Origin: Incurvaria masculella
Taxonomy: Eukaryota > Arthropoda > Insecta > Lepidoptera > Incurvariidae
Direction of reading: 5' to 3'
Length of the DNA stretch: 64,000 bases
NCBI GenBank assembly: GCA_946894095.1
Contig: OX335642.1
Coordinates: 4,537,021 to 4,601,020, forward strand
Below the pieces are notes generated by a model. That model was given only the letters and a program-made list of their open reading frames with translations, ran no database searches and was not told the origin of the DNA. The position numbers and the translations under genes are program-made. Positions 10,265 to 21,599 of this stretch are shown here, piece by piece. Numbering within the stretch: position 1 is the stretch's first letter; every line of letters begins with the position of its first letter.

Positions 10265-12598
10265 ATGTCATGTCATGTCCAAATATGTTTTCGCTATATC
10301 TGGGGAAACATTTGTCGTAGACCCATGATGCGACCACTTAAAGTAAACGTCCCGACCTGATCTACCCGTCTGTCATGTCAAAATTTGTTTTCGTTATATC
10401 ATGGGAAACACTGGTCGTAGACCCATCATGCGACCACTCAAAATAAACGCCCGGACCTGATCTACCTGTCTGTCATGTCAAAATTTGTTTTCGTTATATC
10501 ATGGTCAACACTGGTCGTAGACCCATCATGCGACCACTCAAAATAAACGCCCCGACCCTATCTACCTTCCTGTCATGTCGAAATTGGTTTTCGTTTTATC
10601 ACGGGAAGCACTGGTCGTAGACCCATCATGCGACCACTCAAAATAAACGCCCCGACCTGATTTAACTTCCTGTCATGTCAAAATTTGTTTTCGTTATATC
10701 ATGGGAAACACTGGTCCTAGACCCATCATGCGACGACTCACAGTAAACGCCCCGACCTGATTTGCGTTCCTGTCATGTCTAAATTTGTTTTCGTTATATC
10801 TTGGGAAACACTGGTCGTAGACCCATCATGCGACCACTCAAAATAAACGCCCCGACCTGATCTACCTGTGTGTCATGTCAAAATTAGTTTTCGTTATATC
10901 ATGGGAAACACTGGTCGTAGACCCATCATGCGACCACTCAAAATAAACGCCCCGACCTGGTCTACCTGTCTGTCATGTCAAAATTAGTTTTCGTTATATC
11001 ATGGGAAACACTGGTCGTAGACCATCATGCGACCACTCAAAATAAACGCCCCGACCTGGTCTAACTTCCTGTCATGTCAAAATTTGTTTTCGATATATAA
11101 TGGGAAACACTGGTTGTAGACCCATCATGCGACCACTCAAAATAAACGCCCGGACCTGATCTACCTGTCTGTCATGTCAAAATTTGTTTTCATTATAGCT
11201 TGGGAAACCCTACTCGTAGACCCATCATGCGACCACTCAAAATAAACGCCCCGATCTGATCTAACTTCCTGTCATGTCAAAATTTGTTTTCGTTATATCA
11301 TGGGAAACACTGGTAGTAGACCCATCATGCGACCACTCAAAATAAACGCCCCGACCTGATCTACCTGTCTGTCATGTCAAAATTGTTTTTTGTTATATCA
11401 TGGGAAACACTGGTCTTAGACCCATCATGCGACTACTCAAAATAAACGCCCCGACCTGATCTACCTGTTTGTCATGTCAATATTTGTTTTCGTTATATCT
11501 TGGGAAACACTGATCGTAGACCCATCGAGCGACCACTCAATATAAACGCCCCGATCTGATCTACCTGTCTGTCATGTCAAAATTTGTTTTCGTTATATCA
11601 TGGGAAACACTGGTCGTAGACCCATCATGCGACCACTCAAAATAAACGCCCCGACCTAATCTACCTGTCTGTCATGTCAAAATTGTTTTTTGTTATATCA
11701 TGGGAAACACTGGTCTTAGACCCATCATGCGACCACTCAAAATAAACGCCCCGACCTGATCTACCTGTTTGTCATGTCAATATTTGTTTTCGTTATATCT
11801 TGGGAAACACTGATCGTAGACCCATCAAGCGACCACTCAATATAAACGCCCCGATCAGATCTACCTGTCTGTCATGTCAAAATTTGTTTTCGTTATATCA
11901 TGGGAAACACTGGTCGTAGACCCATCATGCGACCACTCAAAATAAACGCCCCGACCTAATCTACCTGTCTGTCATGTCAAAATTGTTTTTTGTTATATCA
12001 TGGGAAACACTGGTCTTAGACCCATCAAGCGACCACTCAAAATAAACGCCTCGACCTAATCTACCTGTCTGTCATGTCAAATTTTTTTTTGTTATATCAT
12101 GGGAAACACTGGTCTTAGACCCATCATGCGACCACTCAAAATAAACGCCCCGACCTGATCTACCTGTCTGTCATGTCAAAATTAGTTTTCGTTATATCAT
12201 GGGAAACACTGGTCGTAGGCCCATCAAGCGACCACTCAATATAAACGCCCCGATCTGATCTACCTGTCTGTCATGTCAAAATTTGTTTTCGTTATATCAT
12301 GGGAAACACTGGTCGTAGACCCATCATGCGACCACTCAAAATAAACGCCCCGACCTAATTTACCTGTCTGTCATGTCAAAATTGTTTTTTGTTATATCAT
12401 GGGAAACACTGGTCTTAGACCCATCATGCGACCACTCAAAATAACCGCCCCGACCTGATCTACCTGTCTGTCATGTCAAAATTGGTTTTCGTTATATCAT
12501 GGGAAACACTGATCGTAGACCCATCAAGCGACCACTCAATATAAACGCCCCGACCTGATCTGCCTGTCTGTCATGTCAAAATTTGTTTTCGTTATATC
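10265..12598 (+). repeat. 100-bp satellite array 1
   Basis: About 23 head-to-tail units with an almost exact 100-bp period (AAATTTGTTTTCGTTATATC recurs at 10381, 10481, 10681 and so on). The unit has no open frame and no spacers, so it is a satellite, not a CRISPR. Units between 11381 and 11980 fall into a 300-bp higher-order repeat: the block 11401-11700 is almost identical to 11701-12000, sharing private variants such as CAATATTTG and GATCGTAGACCCATC[G/A]AGC. The array breaks at CGTTATATC (12598), where an insertion begins. Confidence 0.95.
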
Positions 12599-13439
12599 TT
12601 TTTTTTATTTTTTATTTATAGGTGCGTCCACATAGATTCGTTTCTTACATTTACAGATATTAAAAGAAAGAAAAACCACACCAAAACTATCTAGGGTAGA
12701 TATGCTACTTTTCGGCCAGTTAGCGGAGTTGCAAGATTTGAAATTCAAAAAACCATGAAAAATGTTGCCTACAATGATTTATTATTTTATATTTAGGACC
12801 TGTATTCTATCTAGATTCTAAAAAAAAAATATGTTGTACTCTATTAACATAATTATATTTTTAAAAAAAGTTTGAATCAAAAATGGCAATTTTACCACTT
12901 ATCGGCCATCTTAATTTAGTATACGGCCGCCCGTCGGCCAGATATCGGCCGCTAAATTATTAGGCGATTTCTTGTAGGACAGATAATTTACTGCGTCGAA
13001 ACGAAATTTGATTCTATTATACAGGGTGTTTATTTTGGGCCGTACTTATATTAGGCAACTAAAGAGCTGATTTCTTAAGTTTTTCTAAAATATATTTCAA
13101 CATTCAAAGCCACAAGTTCAAATTTATTCCATTTTGATTATTACCTTTTGTAAACAATTTTTGCGCTTGTTTCGTTTTTGCTGCTTTAATTTTATTAGTT
13201 TCTTCTATTATTTTCATTTTTTCCAGTTTTAGTTCCCTTATTCCCTTTATCTTCTCTGACTTTTATTGGTCCTTTTCGTATTGATTTTTTCTCTATTCAG
13301 CAGATGAAATAGATGATGTCATTCTTTTTTCAGTGTGCCGGAACTTTATTTTTCTTTATAAATGTGATCAGGAAACATTATATGCTTTCTATAATTCCGA
13401 TTTTTGCCTCTTGGAAGGGTTTAATAGTCTCAGTATTAT

Positions 13440-13545
13440 TATTGAATGAATGAATGAATAAATTCTTTATTGTCCATAAACAAAAATACAATTACAGAGA
13501 AAACGTACAGCAAAACAACAATATTGCACAAAGGCGGACTTATTA
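13440..13545 (-). repeat. 3' end of a LINE, severely truncated
   Basis: A (GAAT)n stretch followed by AAATTCTTTATTGTCC, then CAATATTGCACAAAGGCGGAC. A similar 3' end is seen at 17660-17745 (CATTCTTTATCG, TTGCACACAGACGGAC). Read on the minus strand this is an AATAAAG signal followed by a short-repeat tail. Confidence 0.45.
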
Positions 13546-13565
13546 TTATTAGATAATGAAACTTT

Positions 13566-14460
13566 TTAAAATCTTACGGTCTGAGAATTAATCAGTTTAG
13601 AAGCGATTGAAGAAGGACTTGCATGGCCAGTAATATGCTGTGTGAAAGTAGATGCGGGTGTGAGATCGTAAGTCAGCGCTGATGGTGCAGGTTGGTAAAT
13701 AGCGGGATTGTGCGGTGCTGAAGATTCTGGTGTAAGGACTGCAGAGTGGGAATTAATAAGTTTTTGTGCGATTCTAAGAGCACTAGGTGAAGCAGCGATG
13801 TCTTCAAGTGCATGCAATTTGATTTGGAAGATTTGGGGGTGAGAGCGTAAGTCAATTCTGAAGGTTAAGGTAAGGGAAGGAAGGCAGATTGTGTGGTGCT
13901 GACAATTTTGGTTTTGGGATTGCAGGCTGAAAATTAATCTGTTTCGAAGCGATTGTAGGATTGGGTGGTGCTGAGAACTCGGGCCTTAGGATTGCACACT
14001 CGTAATAAATCGGTTTCGGAGCGAAATCGGTTTCGGTTTTGGTGTGAAAAAATGCATGGCCTGCAGGCATGGTTTTCGCAGGCCCCCTGAATGTTCGAAA
14101 ACCCATGGGCGTCGTCGGGCACCTTTAGGTCCAGGCGGTCGCCATATGCCGCACTTAAGATAAAAAATTTATTGTAGGAGCACTAGCTGGAGCGGTGATG
14201 TCTTTAACTATATGCAACGTAGATACGGTGGGTTCAGAATTCAGTATAGATGGTGCAGATTGGTAAGTGTCCGTATTGCTTGGTTCAAAAGGTTCTGATT
14301 CAGTCAATAGCTGCCTACACCATATTAAGACCGTGTCAGTATGTGTGTAAATTATTGCTGGCATCCAGGTGAAGTTTGTTGCTTGGCACCGACGCCTGAT
14401 GGTCTTGAAAAGTATGCTGTCCGACGCGGAATCTAAGTATTCTTGAGTGGGTCCTGTCAA
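13566..14460 (-). pseudogene. Decayed repeat-protein coding region inside X1
   Basis: Several overlapping minus-strand frames contain the same loose module of roughly 38 residues, for example SAPSILNSEPTVSTLHIV and SALTYDLTPASTFTQHIT, and shorter SAPHNP or SAPPNP motifs. The frame is broken by frameshifts near 13855 and 14110-14155. No known domain is recognisable, and it does not resemble a DDE transposase. Conserved repeats in shifting frames suggest a former tandem-repeat protein or a non-coding tandem duplication. Confidence 0.4.
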
Positions 14461-15802
14461 GTTTGTTGAATTAATTTGATTTATAGTTGATATATCGACT
14501 TCTTTTAATGATTGCTTTACTTTTTTAAATTCTGCACCAATCAGAAGTGGATGCCAAATATTCTACCCAATAAAGCGCAAAAGGTATGACATAACTGGAT
14601 CAGAATGGATCGAATTCCTTCGCATATATTCTCACATCTTACGTCGGTTACCCCCCTGAACGATATATTGGAAAATTTCAGGTAGGGAGCACCCAAAATC
14701 GTATGAATAGATGTAGGTATTTAGGGAGCAAAAAAAGTATTCAGTGATCGTACCATATGGTCTCTGTCTACCCCTCTAGGGAAACGGCGTGATGATATTT
14801 ATGGATGATTACGATATAAACAGAACATGGATAGACATGCAGCATTAAAATAAAATGTGATTGTAAAGTGGCTTGTTTTCATATTTTTTGTTTAATTAAC
14901 ACATGAATAAACAGCGCTAAGCAAAATACATCGGCCGAAAATTGCACGATAGCAGTTAGTTTTTGGCCATGGAATGTTGATACAAAAATAAAAGGTGGCC
15001 GATAATTACGAATACCAAGCAGCTATCGGCCACCATCATTTCCATACAATATGTAACGGCCGGTAATTAAACAAGACTGTCAGATTCCGGCCACAAATTT
15101 TTGCAATCATTATATTTTAATCAATTTGTCCATTTTTCGGTGGCCGTAAACAAAATAGCAAGTTCAATTCATTAAATACATTCCCTATAAAATTTCGAAT
15201 AATACAAAAAAAGTCTAAATACGTTAATTTCTTAACAAATAGTGTGACGAACAAACGCCTAGCTACCGGCCGGTCGGCCGAAAACTAAATTATTTAAGTT
15301 TATTCGTGCCAGTTCGCGGCCACCACTTTTTTCGGTCAAAACACCCAAAAATATCACTTTTTTCTTGGTCAATGCCCTTTTCCATCATAAAATGTTATTA
15401 TAATATCAAGGTTTTAAGAGAAAAAAACAAATAATTACGAAAAACTTGCGATCGAAGTGGTCCATGCGTTTTGTTTTTTCATTACCCGATGGACCTGTTT
15501 CACTCACTGCGGCCGCCGGGTCGCAGAAAAAAAATTCTTAGGGATAAACCGTTCCACCTGCTTCTACGATTTTGACACAACCGATTGGTTGAATTGTTAG
15601 GTACCAATGTCCGTACGTCTGTGTCAGTTAGCTTTTGTATGTTCCTTATTCCATCGCATTTATGATGGCGTGGCCGATAAGTGGCAGTGGCCGAAAAGTA
15701 GCATATCTACCCTACAATTAAGGACAAACACAACATGTACAAATGAATTGCTAACTTACAAAAAAAAATAAAACAATTATAACCAAAAAATAAAAAATAA
15801 TA

Positions 15803-15833
15803 TCATTGGAAACACTGGTCGTAGACTAGCGAT
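15803..15833 (+). repeat. Satellite stub to the right of the insertion
   Basis: TATCATTGGAAACACTGGTCGTAGAC is the satellite unit continuing where array 1 was broken. It stops at TAGCGATAGGCGATTGCG, which resembles the start of another repeat at 58567. Confidence 0.75.
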
Positions 15834-16306
15834 AGGCGATTGCGAATAAAAACAATCGAATTATTCGATTGTTCCCGTTATTCGATTCATTCGAATACAA
15901 ATCTACATTATTCGATTGTTGCACAGCGCTGCTCTGTGGCGCTACAGCGGAGCGGACGAGCGTCCAAATATTATAAGACACTTCGGCGCGGGGCGACCGC
16001 GCGACTGACGCGAGTGAACGAGATACAATCGACGAGCGCGCATACGCGACCTCACGCAATTGTACGCGCCGCGCACAATCGACGAGCAGCGCATAACTAG
16101 GTACGCACCGCACCGAATACAATTGCACGCAGTAATAGGGTTCCGTTTTTGACATCAACAACGACGAACAACGACGACAACGTCGCCAACGTCGAAAAAA
16201 AGATGTTCAAACGACAAAAGACGCGGCACTCGCTGCCGCGGCAAATAGCAGCTAAATAGAGGATGCTGCGTACCAGGCGACCACAGGAGAGCAAATTGAA
16301 CTAAAA

Positions 16307-16395
16307 AAACGGGCCGAGTGCGAGTCGGACTCGCACACGAAGGGTTCCGTACCATCAACACCAAAAATCACGTTTCTTTTGTATGGGAGAAATCG
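16307..16395 (+). repeat. R1 repeat, head fragment
   Basis: Has the GTGCGAGTCGGACTCGCAC palindrome and GGGTTCCGTACCATC, then ATCACGTTTCTTTTGTATGGG. The tail is missing. A separate TAATAGGGTTCCGTTTTTGA at 16135 is an R1 tail fragment. Confidence 0.65.
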
Positions 16396-16825
16396 ACCCA
16401 TCGTTCTATTTTAAACTACATACTTCATAAAACCGTTCTATAGGACTGCAGAATGGTAAACTATTACGAATCAGTGAACTACTGAAATAGATTAATCATA
16501 TGCGGACTATAGTTCGCTATGGCAAAAGACATGTGATATGTCCGCTCAATCGAGTGACATGTTTGGCCCCAGACTAGTACGGATCATACTTTTGCCGCGC
16601 GTCTGACGCGTAGACATCGCCGCCGCGGCGCCGCCTCGCGCCTCGCAGGCATTCCGGTTCCGAGCGCTCGACCTTCAACTTGTCCGCCGAACGTCGCGTC
16701 TAGTGTCGCGCGTGCCAACTCGCCGGAATCGAAACACAAAGTTGCATCTTCTGTTTAGAACGCGCTAAACATGACACCGCGCCGGGACAGAGACGGCGCC
16801 CATGCGCTATAGTGTGCCATAGATA

Positions 16826-17041
16826 GGGTTGCCATCCGTCCGGGTTTCTTCGGATTTGTCCTAGTTTAGAGGGCGTCCGGGGAGCGTCCGGGCGGGGCAT
16901 CATTTGTAGTCCGGGTATATAAACTCACTGACTGTTTAAAAAACCTGTTGACATGTCCGGGTTCTGGGCTCTGAAATCCGGGGTTTCACGCGTATTTTCA
17001 CGTCTTGTCCTGATTGCCAAATTTTAGATATGGCAACCCTA
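16826..17041. mobile_element. hAT-like MITE
   Basis: Inverted ends AGGGTTGCCAT and ATGGCAACCCT, with repeated TCCGGG motifs inside. Possible 8-bp flanks CCATAGAT and ACCCAGAT agree at 5 of 8 positions, ending in AGAT. Short hAT elements often have ends of this kind. Confidence 0.5.
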
Positions 17042-17056
17042 CCCAGATAAAAAGGG

Positions 17057-17420
17057 AGGGGGCCTTAGTCCGAGTTGTCACCTAAATTGGCGCTTACGCC
17101 AACCCGATCGACTGGCGTTTTCAAATGTATAAAGAATTGAAGAGCGCGCGCAGAGGCGCTAGTCCGACCTCTCACCTAAATTGGCGTTTACGCCAAACCG
17201 ATCGACTGGCGTTTTCGAATGTTTGGAGAATTGGGCGTTAACGATGGCGTTAATCGAACTAACATTTGTGAGTCTGAGTTTGATTTGACAGCTTACTAAT
17301 CGCAGCCGTAAATACGTTTACGCTGCAGTTTACGCCGCATCCGCGTTATCATACAAAACGGGAGTCCGAGTTGGATTTTGACAGTTTGAAGAAGTAAAAC
17401 TGTACGGGTCTGCAACCAGT
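17057..17420 (-). mobile_element. MITE-L copy with duplicated end
   Basis: The MITE-L end (TCACCTAAATTGGCG, GATCGACTGGCGTTTTC) appears twice in direct orientation, at 17078 and 17176. The rest of the element follows once, ending near the GTTTGAAGAAGTAAAAC block. Confidence 0.65.
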
Positions 17421-17762
17421 GGCGAAGGAAACTCATCCGTATATAGAGTAATTTTTTTTTTAATCCTGAAAAAAAAGATCGGTATATACAAAAAAAAGTC
17501 CTGACATATTCCCATTTTCGCGGATTGAGCTGTGCGGCGTCATTAAATTCCTTGTTTTTACACCAAATTGTCAGGCATTGTCTTAAATTCCGAGTTTTTA
17601 TTTCGATGTTTGGTTATATGTATATGATTTAATTAGGTAAATCATTAATGTATGAACACATTCTTTATCGTGCAATATAGAAAACAAATACAATTACAAG
17701 AACAATTCAAACAACAACATAATTGCACACAGACGGACTTATCACTAAGACTGATTTCTTCC

Positions 17763-18145
17763 TTTTTTTTTTTTTTTATGTGACGACATGGATGGCTAAT
17801 ACCACACCTTCTGTCATGGTATTAGCCCAACACACCACATGGGAACTAGGTGCCATGCCAGGACCTTCCTTATATTGCACGGCTACATTGAACTGGATGG
17901 AAAACACGGACAATTTTCATTGCCGCTTCCACCATCGTTCATCCAATGCGATGGTACCAACCCGGGCGGGATTAACCCTACCATCTAGTAAGTAAGGAAG
18001 GGGACCTACAGTTTTACGTGGAATCCGAACCACGGCCAGCCTCTCTCAACAGTCGAATGGTCACCCATCCAAGACCAGACCGGACCCAGGGTTGCTTAAC
18101 TTCGGAGAGCGATCGCCGAAGTGTCGCGCCACTGGGCTATTGAGG
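17763..18145 (-). mobile_element. SINE with 5S rRNA-derived head
   Basis: Nearly identical in structure to 2900-3280. The 5S-like blocks TTGCTTAACTTCGG and TCACCCATCCAAGAC lie at 18059-18112. The A-rich tail corresponds to the T run at 17763-17777. It lies beside a LINE 3' end. Confidence 0.8.
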
Positions 18146-18465
18146 CTGACAACCTTTGGGGTGATGAGGAGAGACAATCTAAAATATCAAATCTGTTAGA
18201 GATTAATATAGCCTTTGGCAATAAGCTCGCCTTTGCGTACTATCTAATAGTTGTAAGCAATAAAGAATATTTTCATTTCATTTCATTTCAAATCATTGAA
18301 AACATCTGTAGGTAGGTACACAATCATAACTGTGTACGATTTATATTAGATTTTTTTCCGCACGTATTTAAAAAATCGCCAGTGTTTTCCCCGCCACAGT
18401 AACTTAGCTGTGTTCGCCTACAACTGGTGTTACGCTGTTCATTCGTTTATTTATAATACATGTTT

Positions 18466-18813
18466 ATTTTATTATGCAACCTGACATGGAGGACTTATTA
18501 CACAATATATATACAATAGCCCAATACACCACATTCGCGAAGGAATTTGATGCCACGCCAGGACCTTCTCTTTACGAGCACGGCTACATTCAACTGGATG
18601 GAAAACGCGGACAATTTTTCATTGCGCTTAGACCATCTTTTCATCCAATGCGATGGTAACAATCCGGGCTGGCTTAAATACTACCACCTAGTAGGGGAAG
18701 GGGACCTACAGTTTTTAATGGATTCCGAACCATGGAACAGCACGCATTCGTGACGAAATGCACTTATCCATCTCAGAAACAAAAAGAAAGTGCCGCGCCA
18801 CTAGGCTACGAGC
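18466..18813 (-). mobile_element. SINE with tRNA-like head remnant
   Basis: The shared SINE body is followed at the 18780-18813 end by GTGCCGCGCCACTAGGCTACG, the complement of the tRNA-like box A region at 45129. No 5S block is present. Confidence 0.75.
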
Positions 18814-18835
18814 CATGTTCTTTTGGCTTGTACTT

Positions 18836-19095
18836 TTTAGGGTTCCGTACCCAAAGGGTGAAAACGGAACCCTATTACCAAGCCTCCGCTGTCCGTCTGT
18901 CACAGGGCTGTATCTCATGAACCGTAATAGGTAGGCAGCTGAAATTTTCACAGAGTGTGTATTTATTTTGCCGCTATAACAACAAATGAGTAAAATAAAA
19001 AATAAACATTAAAAGAGGTTCCCACACAAAAAACTAGATTTTTTGGTGTTGTTGGTTCGTGTGCGAGTCCGACTCGCACTTGGCCGGTTTTTTTA
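18836..19095 (-). repeat. R1 repeat, near full length
   Basis: Begins AGGGTTCCGTACCCAAAGGG and ends with the GTGCGAGTCCGACTCGCAC palindrome and GGCCGGTTTTTT. Both terminal hairpins are present. Confidence 0.8.
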
Positions 19096-19542
19096 TCTAC
19101 GGCTAGTTTGCCGGTGCCACATCCTTGAAAATACCATAACAAGTTTCTTGCATAGTCGGTACACACAATAAGTGATGAAGTTTGGAACACTAATCAGTTA
19201 CGACGAAATCATTTCCATAGTTTTTGGCTTTATCGCAAAAGGAATCTGAAGTTTTAATTAGTATGTTTGCTTCATATAGTATAAGAAATAATGCGCCATC
19301 TAACTGTATAAAACTTCTAATAACCAGAAATTGTAAAAAAAAATTGTCGGCTTATCGTAATAACTTTCCTGGAATAAGAACCAAGATCTATTTTTTACAT
19401 GGGCGGTAAACTACAGCCAAACCAAAGTTATGTCCGTTCACAAATGGACCTTTTCTACATTTTGTTTGTATGGACATTTAAAACAACAACGAAAAGAAGC
19501 TATTGCAGAATTGTACAATGAAATTTATATTTGGCAGACTTA

Positions 19543-19701
19543 GCCCCGGTTGCACGAAGAAACGGCCGAGTTAATCAATGTTCAAACACGTCACTTTTAG
19601 GGAACCGCAAAGAGTTCCTTCCATACTATCCACAAAAAGTGACGTGTTTGATCATACTTTGACGTTGATTTTGATTTTTTGTTCTTTCGTGCACTCGGCC
19701 C
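19543..19701 (+). mobile_element. H-MITE (Harbinger-like), tandem copy 1
   Basis: 159 bp, with ends GCCCCGGTTGCACGAAG and, complemented, GGGCCGAGTGCACGAAAG. Flanked by TTA on both sides. A 3-bp TWA duplication with G(G/C)CC ends is the pattern of PIF/Harbinger elements. The internal arms include CAAACACGTCACTTTT and its complement. Confidence 0.75.
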
Positions 19702-19704
19702 TTA

Positions 19705-19863
19705 GCCCCGGTTGCACGAAGAGACGGCCGAGTTAATCAATGTTCAAACACGTCACTTTTAGGGAACCACATAGAGTTCCTTCCATACTGTCCATAAAAA
19801 GTGACGTGTTTAATCGTATGTTGACGTTGATTTTGATTTTTGGTCCTTTCGTGCACTCGGCCC
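19705..19863 (+). mobile_element. H-MITE, tandem copy 2
   Basis: Same length and orientation as copy 1, sharing the central TTA (19702-19704). TTA follows at 19864-19866. Confidence 0.75.
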
Positions 19864-19866
19864 TTA

Positions 19867-19957
19867 GCCAGTTTACTTGGAGTGCCTCATCGACATAAGA
19901 TTATATCGATGGAGTGCCTCGTCAAACTTTGCGTTTTGACTCGCACCTACCAGCGCC
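19867..19957 (+). repeat. Relic of a TTAA-1-like right end
   Basis: CAGTTTACTTGGAGTGCCTC, then GTCAAACTTTGCGTTTTGACT, resembles the right end of TTAA-1 (TAGTTTACTTGGGGTGCCTC) but with a short local duplication. It ends exactly at the TTAA of TTAA-2. Confidence 0.5.
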
Positions 19958-20507
19958 TTAAGGTGGCCCATCCCGCTCATCTCCCCATACAAAAGGGGAA
20001 AGAAGATCACGCCCATATTTCTTATCAGAGATCCAAAATTTTACTCAAAATAGCTTTATTTGATCGAACTAGATGTCTGATGACCATTGGCATTGTAAAA
20101 TTGTGTTTGGTTTCTTAGTTATAAGGTCCGAAAGTTCGAATTTTTCGCGCGTTTTATACAATAACTTTGGAGGTGGATTACGCAATGATAAAGTAAGAAC
20201 ACCGTAAAAAGATTAGTCATCAGACATAGCTTATTTAATCAAGATTTATGATATATTTGGTTTTTGTTAGATTTTTGACTACAGCGGCCGTGGTTTACTT
20301 TTAGCTATAAGTCGTCTTGAAATTAAAATTTTCGTAAATCTTACCAAATCATACACTATGCACATTGTCTTTTTTGTGGACATGTTGCATCTTCCTCATC
20401 ACGGAGCCTGTCTTATTCTTTGAAACAGAGAAGGTCCCAGAGCGCAACAGCACGGTTTTGTACCGTGCCCGCGAATGAGTTGGGCCCGCCGGGTTGGGCC
20501 ACCTTAA
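19958..20507 (+). mobile_element. TTAA-2 element, full copy
   Basis: 550 bp, flanked by TTAA on both sides. Ends are GGTGGCCCATCCCGC and, complemented, GGTGGCCCAACCCGGC. TTAA targets again suggest piggyBac-like mobilisation. The right part carries a small inverted motif GCACGGTTTTGTACCGTGC. Confidence 0.75.
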
Positions 20508-20950
20508 GGCGCTTAGAGCCCCACAAATCACGTCGAACCGGTTACTTTGAAGCGAATCTTACTACTGGCTTTGGGTCATAACTGCGCAAGGAAGAATGGA
20601 ATATGTTTACGACGCGATATCTAATTATAGACGTTGAAACCGCAATAACAATTCAATAGATAACAACGTCGTATCACCAACTCATGCATAACTAAAAAAC
20701 GCCCATAACTATTATATCGAAACTATAGATCTAAACGTATATCGGTCACAGGTAATTCCCCCCGTTATCGTTCGATCTTCATAATATTGGCTATCACATC
20801 GCTGCGTCAAATAATGCTGCGTGGTCCGTTTTGAGCTTTCAATGTATACACCCGTTAAAGACGTCCGATCGATCCTGATGTCCTGATGCGGATCGCACGC
20901 GCAATGCTTTCAGCGTCAAAAACCATTCGGACAGATCGTACGTCGTCCGG

Positions 20951-21099
20951 CAGTGCGATTATTACCAAACGCAAAATGAGGTATAGGTTCTGCACCTACC
21001 CCAATCTGACGGTAAACTGACAGATTTTGTATGCGAAAGCTGTCAGTTTGGGGTAGGTGCCGCACCTACACCTCATTACGCGCTTCGTAATCGCACTGC
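20951..21099. mobile_element. Palindromic MITE with CAGTG ends
   Basis: Arms CAGTGCGATTA...ATGAGGTATAGG and the complementary CACCTACACCTCATTACG...TAATCGCACTG enclose a short loop. CAGTG termini are hAT-like, but no clear 8-bp duplication is visible. Confidence 0.5.
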
Positions 21100-21367
21100 A
21101 GGTCTTCTGCACCGCTGTGTGTGCAGGTGACCCCCTATTTACCGGATTGCTTCTCGGCATGCTCTACAGGCACAGCTTGCATATTCTACAGTGGCGGCCT
21201 TACTTGGTCAGCCGCTATGAGCCAGGGGCGGGCTGGGCATCATCTCATCGAGACCTCGAGCGGGCGCTGCGTTCAACTACGTCATTCCCGGTCGGGCGAC
21301 TGGGAGCGCAGAAACAGCTCTCGGGGCAGCGGATGTCCTTCGGGCGGCCGTGCGGGCAGGACCCCAA
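21100..21367 (+). other. GC-rich open segment of unknown origin
   Basis: Open in two plus-strand frames between two palindromic elements. One frame reads GMLYRHSLHILQWRPYLVS and continues with charged residues. No known domain, start or splice site is convincing. It may be captured host DNA or chance. Confidence 0.25.
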
Positions 21368-21541
21368 CTACGAACCCTATCGAGTAGGCGCTATCGAGGA
21401 GGCGATATAGCCTGTCAAAAATATTGTATGCGTTTGACAGTTGGTATCGAAAGCGCTCTCGATAACATCTGTCAAACGCATACAATATTTTTGACAGGCG
21501 ATATCGTCTTCTCGATAGCGCTTACTCGACAGCGTTCGTAG
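21368..21541. mobile_element. Near-perfect foldback element
   Basis: Two arms of about 74 bp. The left runs CTACGAACCCTATCGAGTAG to GTATGCGTTTGACAG; the right is its complement with few mismatches. They are separated by about 25 bp. Internal sub-repeats such as GATATCG and CGCTATCGAG occur within each arm. Confidence 0.8.
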
Positions 21542-21599
21542 TAGGGGGCCAGGGCAGCCGGCTTGGTACGTGTGAATGTGGTGAAGGATCGGAGCGCGA

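Larger units (their letters stand above)
12694..15712. mobile_element. DNA transposon X1 (TA target, GGGTAG ends)
   Basis: A perfect terminal inverted repeat of at least 24 bp: GGGTAGATATGCTACTTTTC, followed by GGCCA, at 12694, and its exact complement ending at 15712. TA is present outside both ends. Both sub-terminal regions are crowded with about 16 copies of a CGGCCA or TGGCCG motif. The ends align with those of X2 at 45972-48714. The interior holds a decayed minus-strand coding region (13566-14460). It looks like a class II transposon whose sub-terminal repeats could be transposase sites. No intact transposase is visible. Confidence 0.75.
12599..15802. other. Composite 3.2-kb insertion in the satellite
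   Basis: Satellite sequence stops in the middle of a unit at 12598 and resumes near 15803 (TATCATTGGAAACACTGGTCG). The inserted DNA has A/T-rich flanks (TTTTTTTATTTTTTATTTATAG at the left, ACCAAAAAATAAAAAATAAT at the right) around transposon X1. The outer flanks may be a retroelement that inserted first and later received X1. Confidence 0.6.

Noticed and set aside
10265..12598. Regular repeats suggestive of a CRISPR array
   Set aside because: The units are contiguous 100-bp monomers without unique spacers, in a eukaryotic context. It is a satellite.
18836..19095. R1 as a SINE, from GGTTCCGTACC resembling box B
   Set aside because: No box A at a suitable distance and the motif is part of a terminal hairpin.
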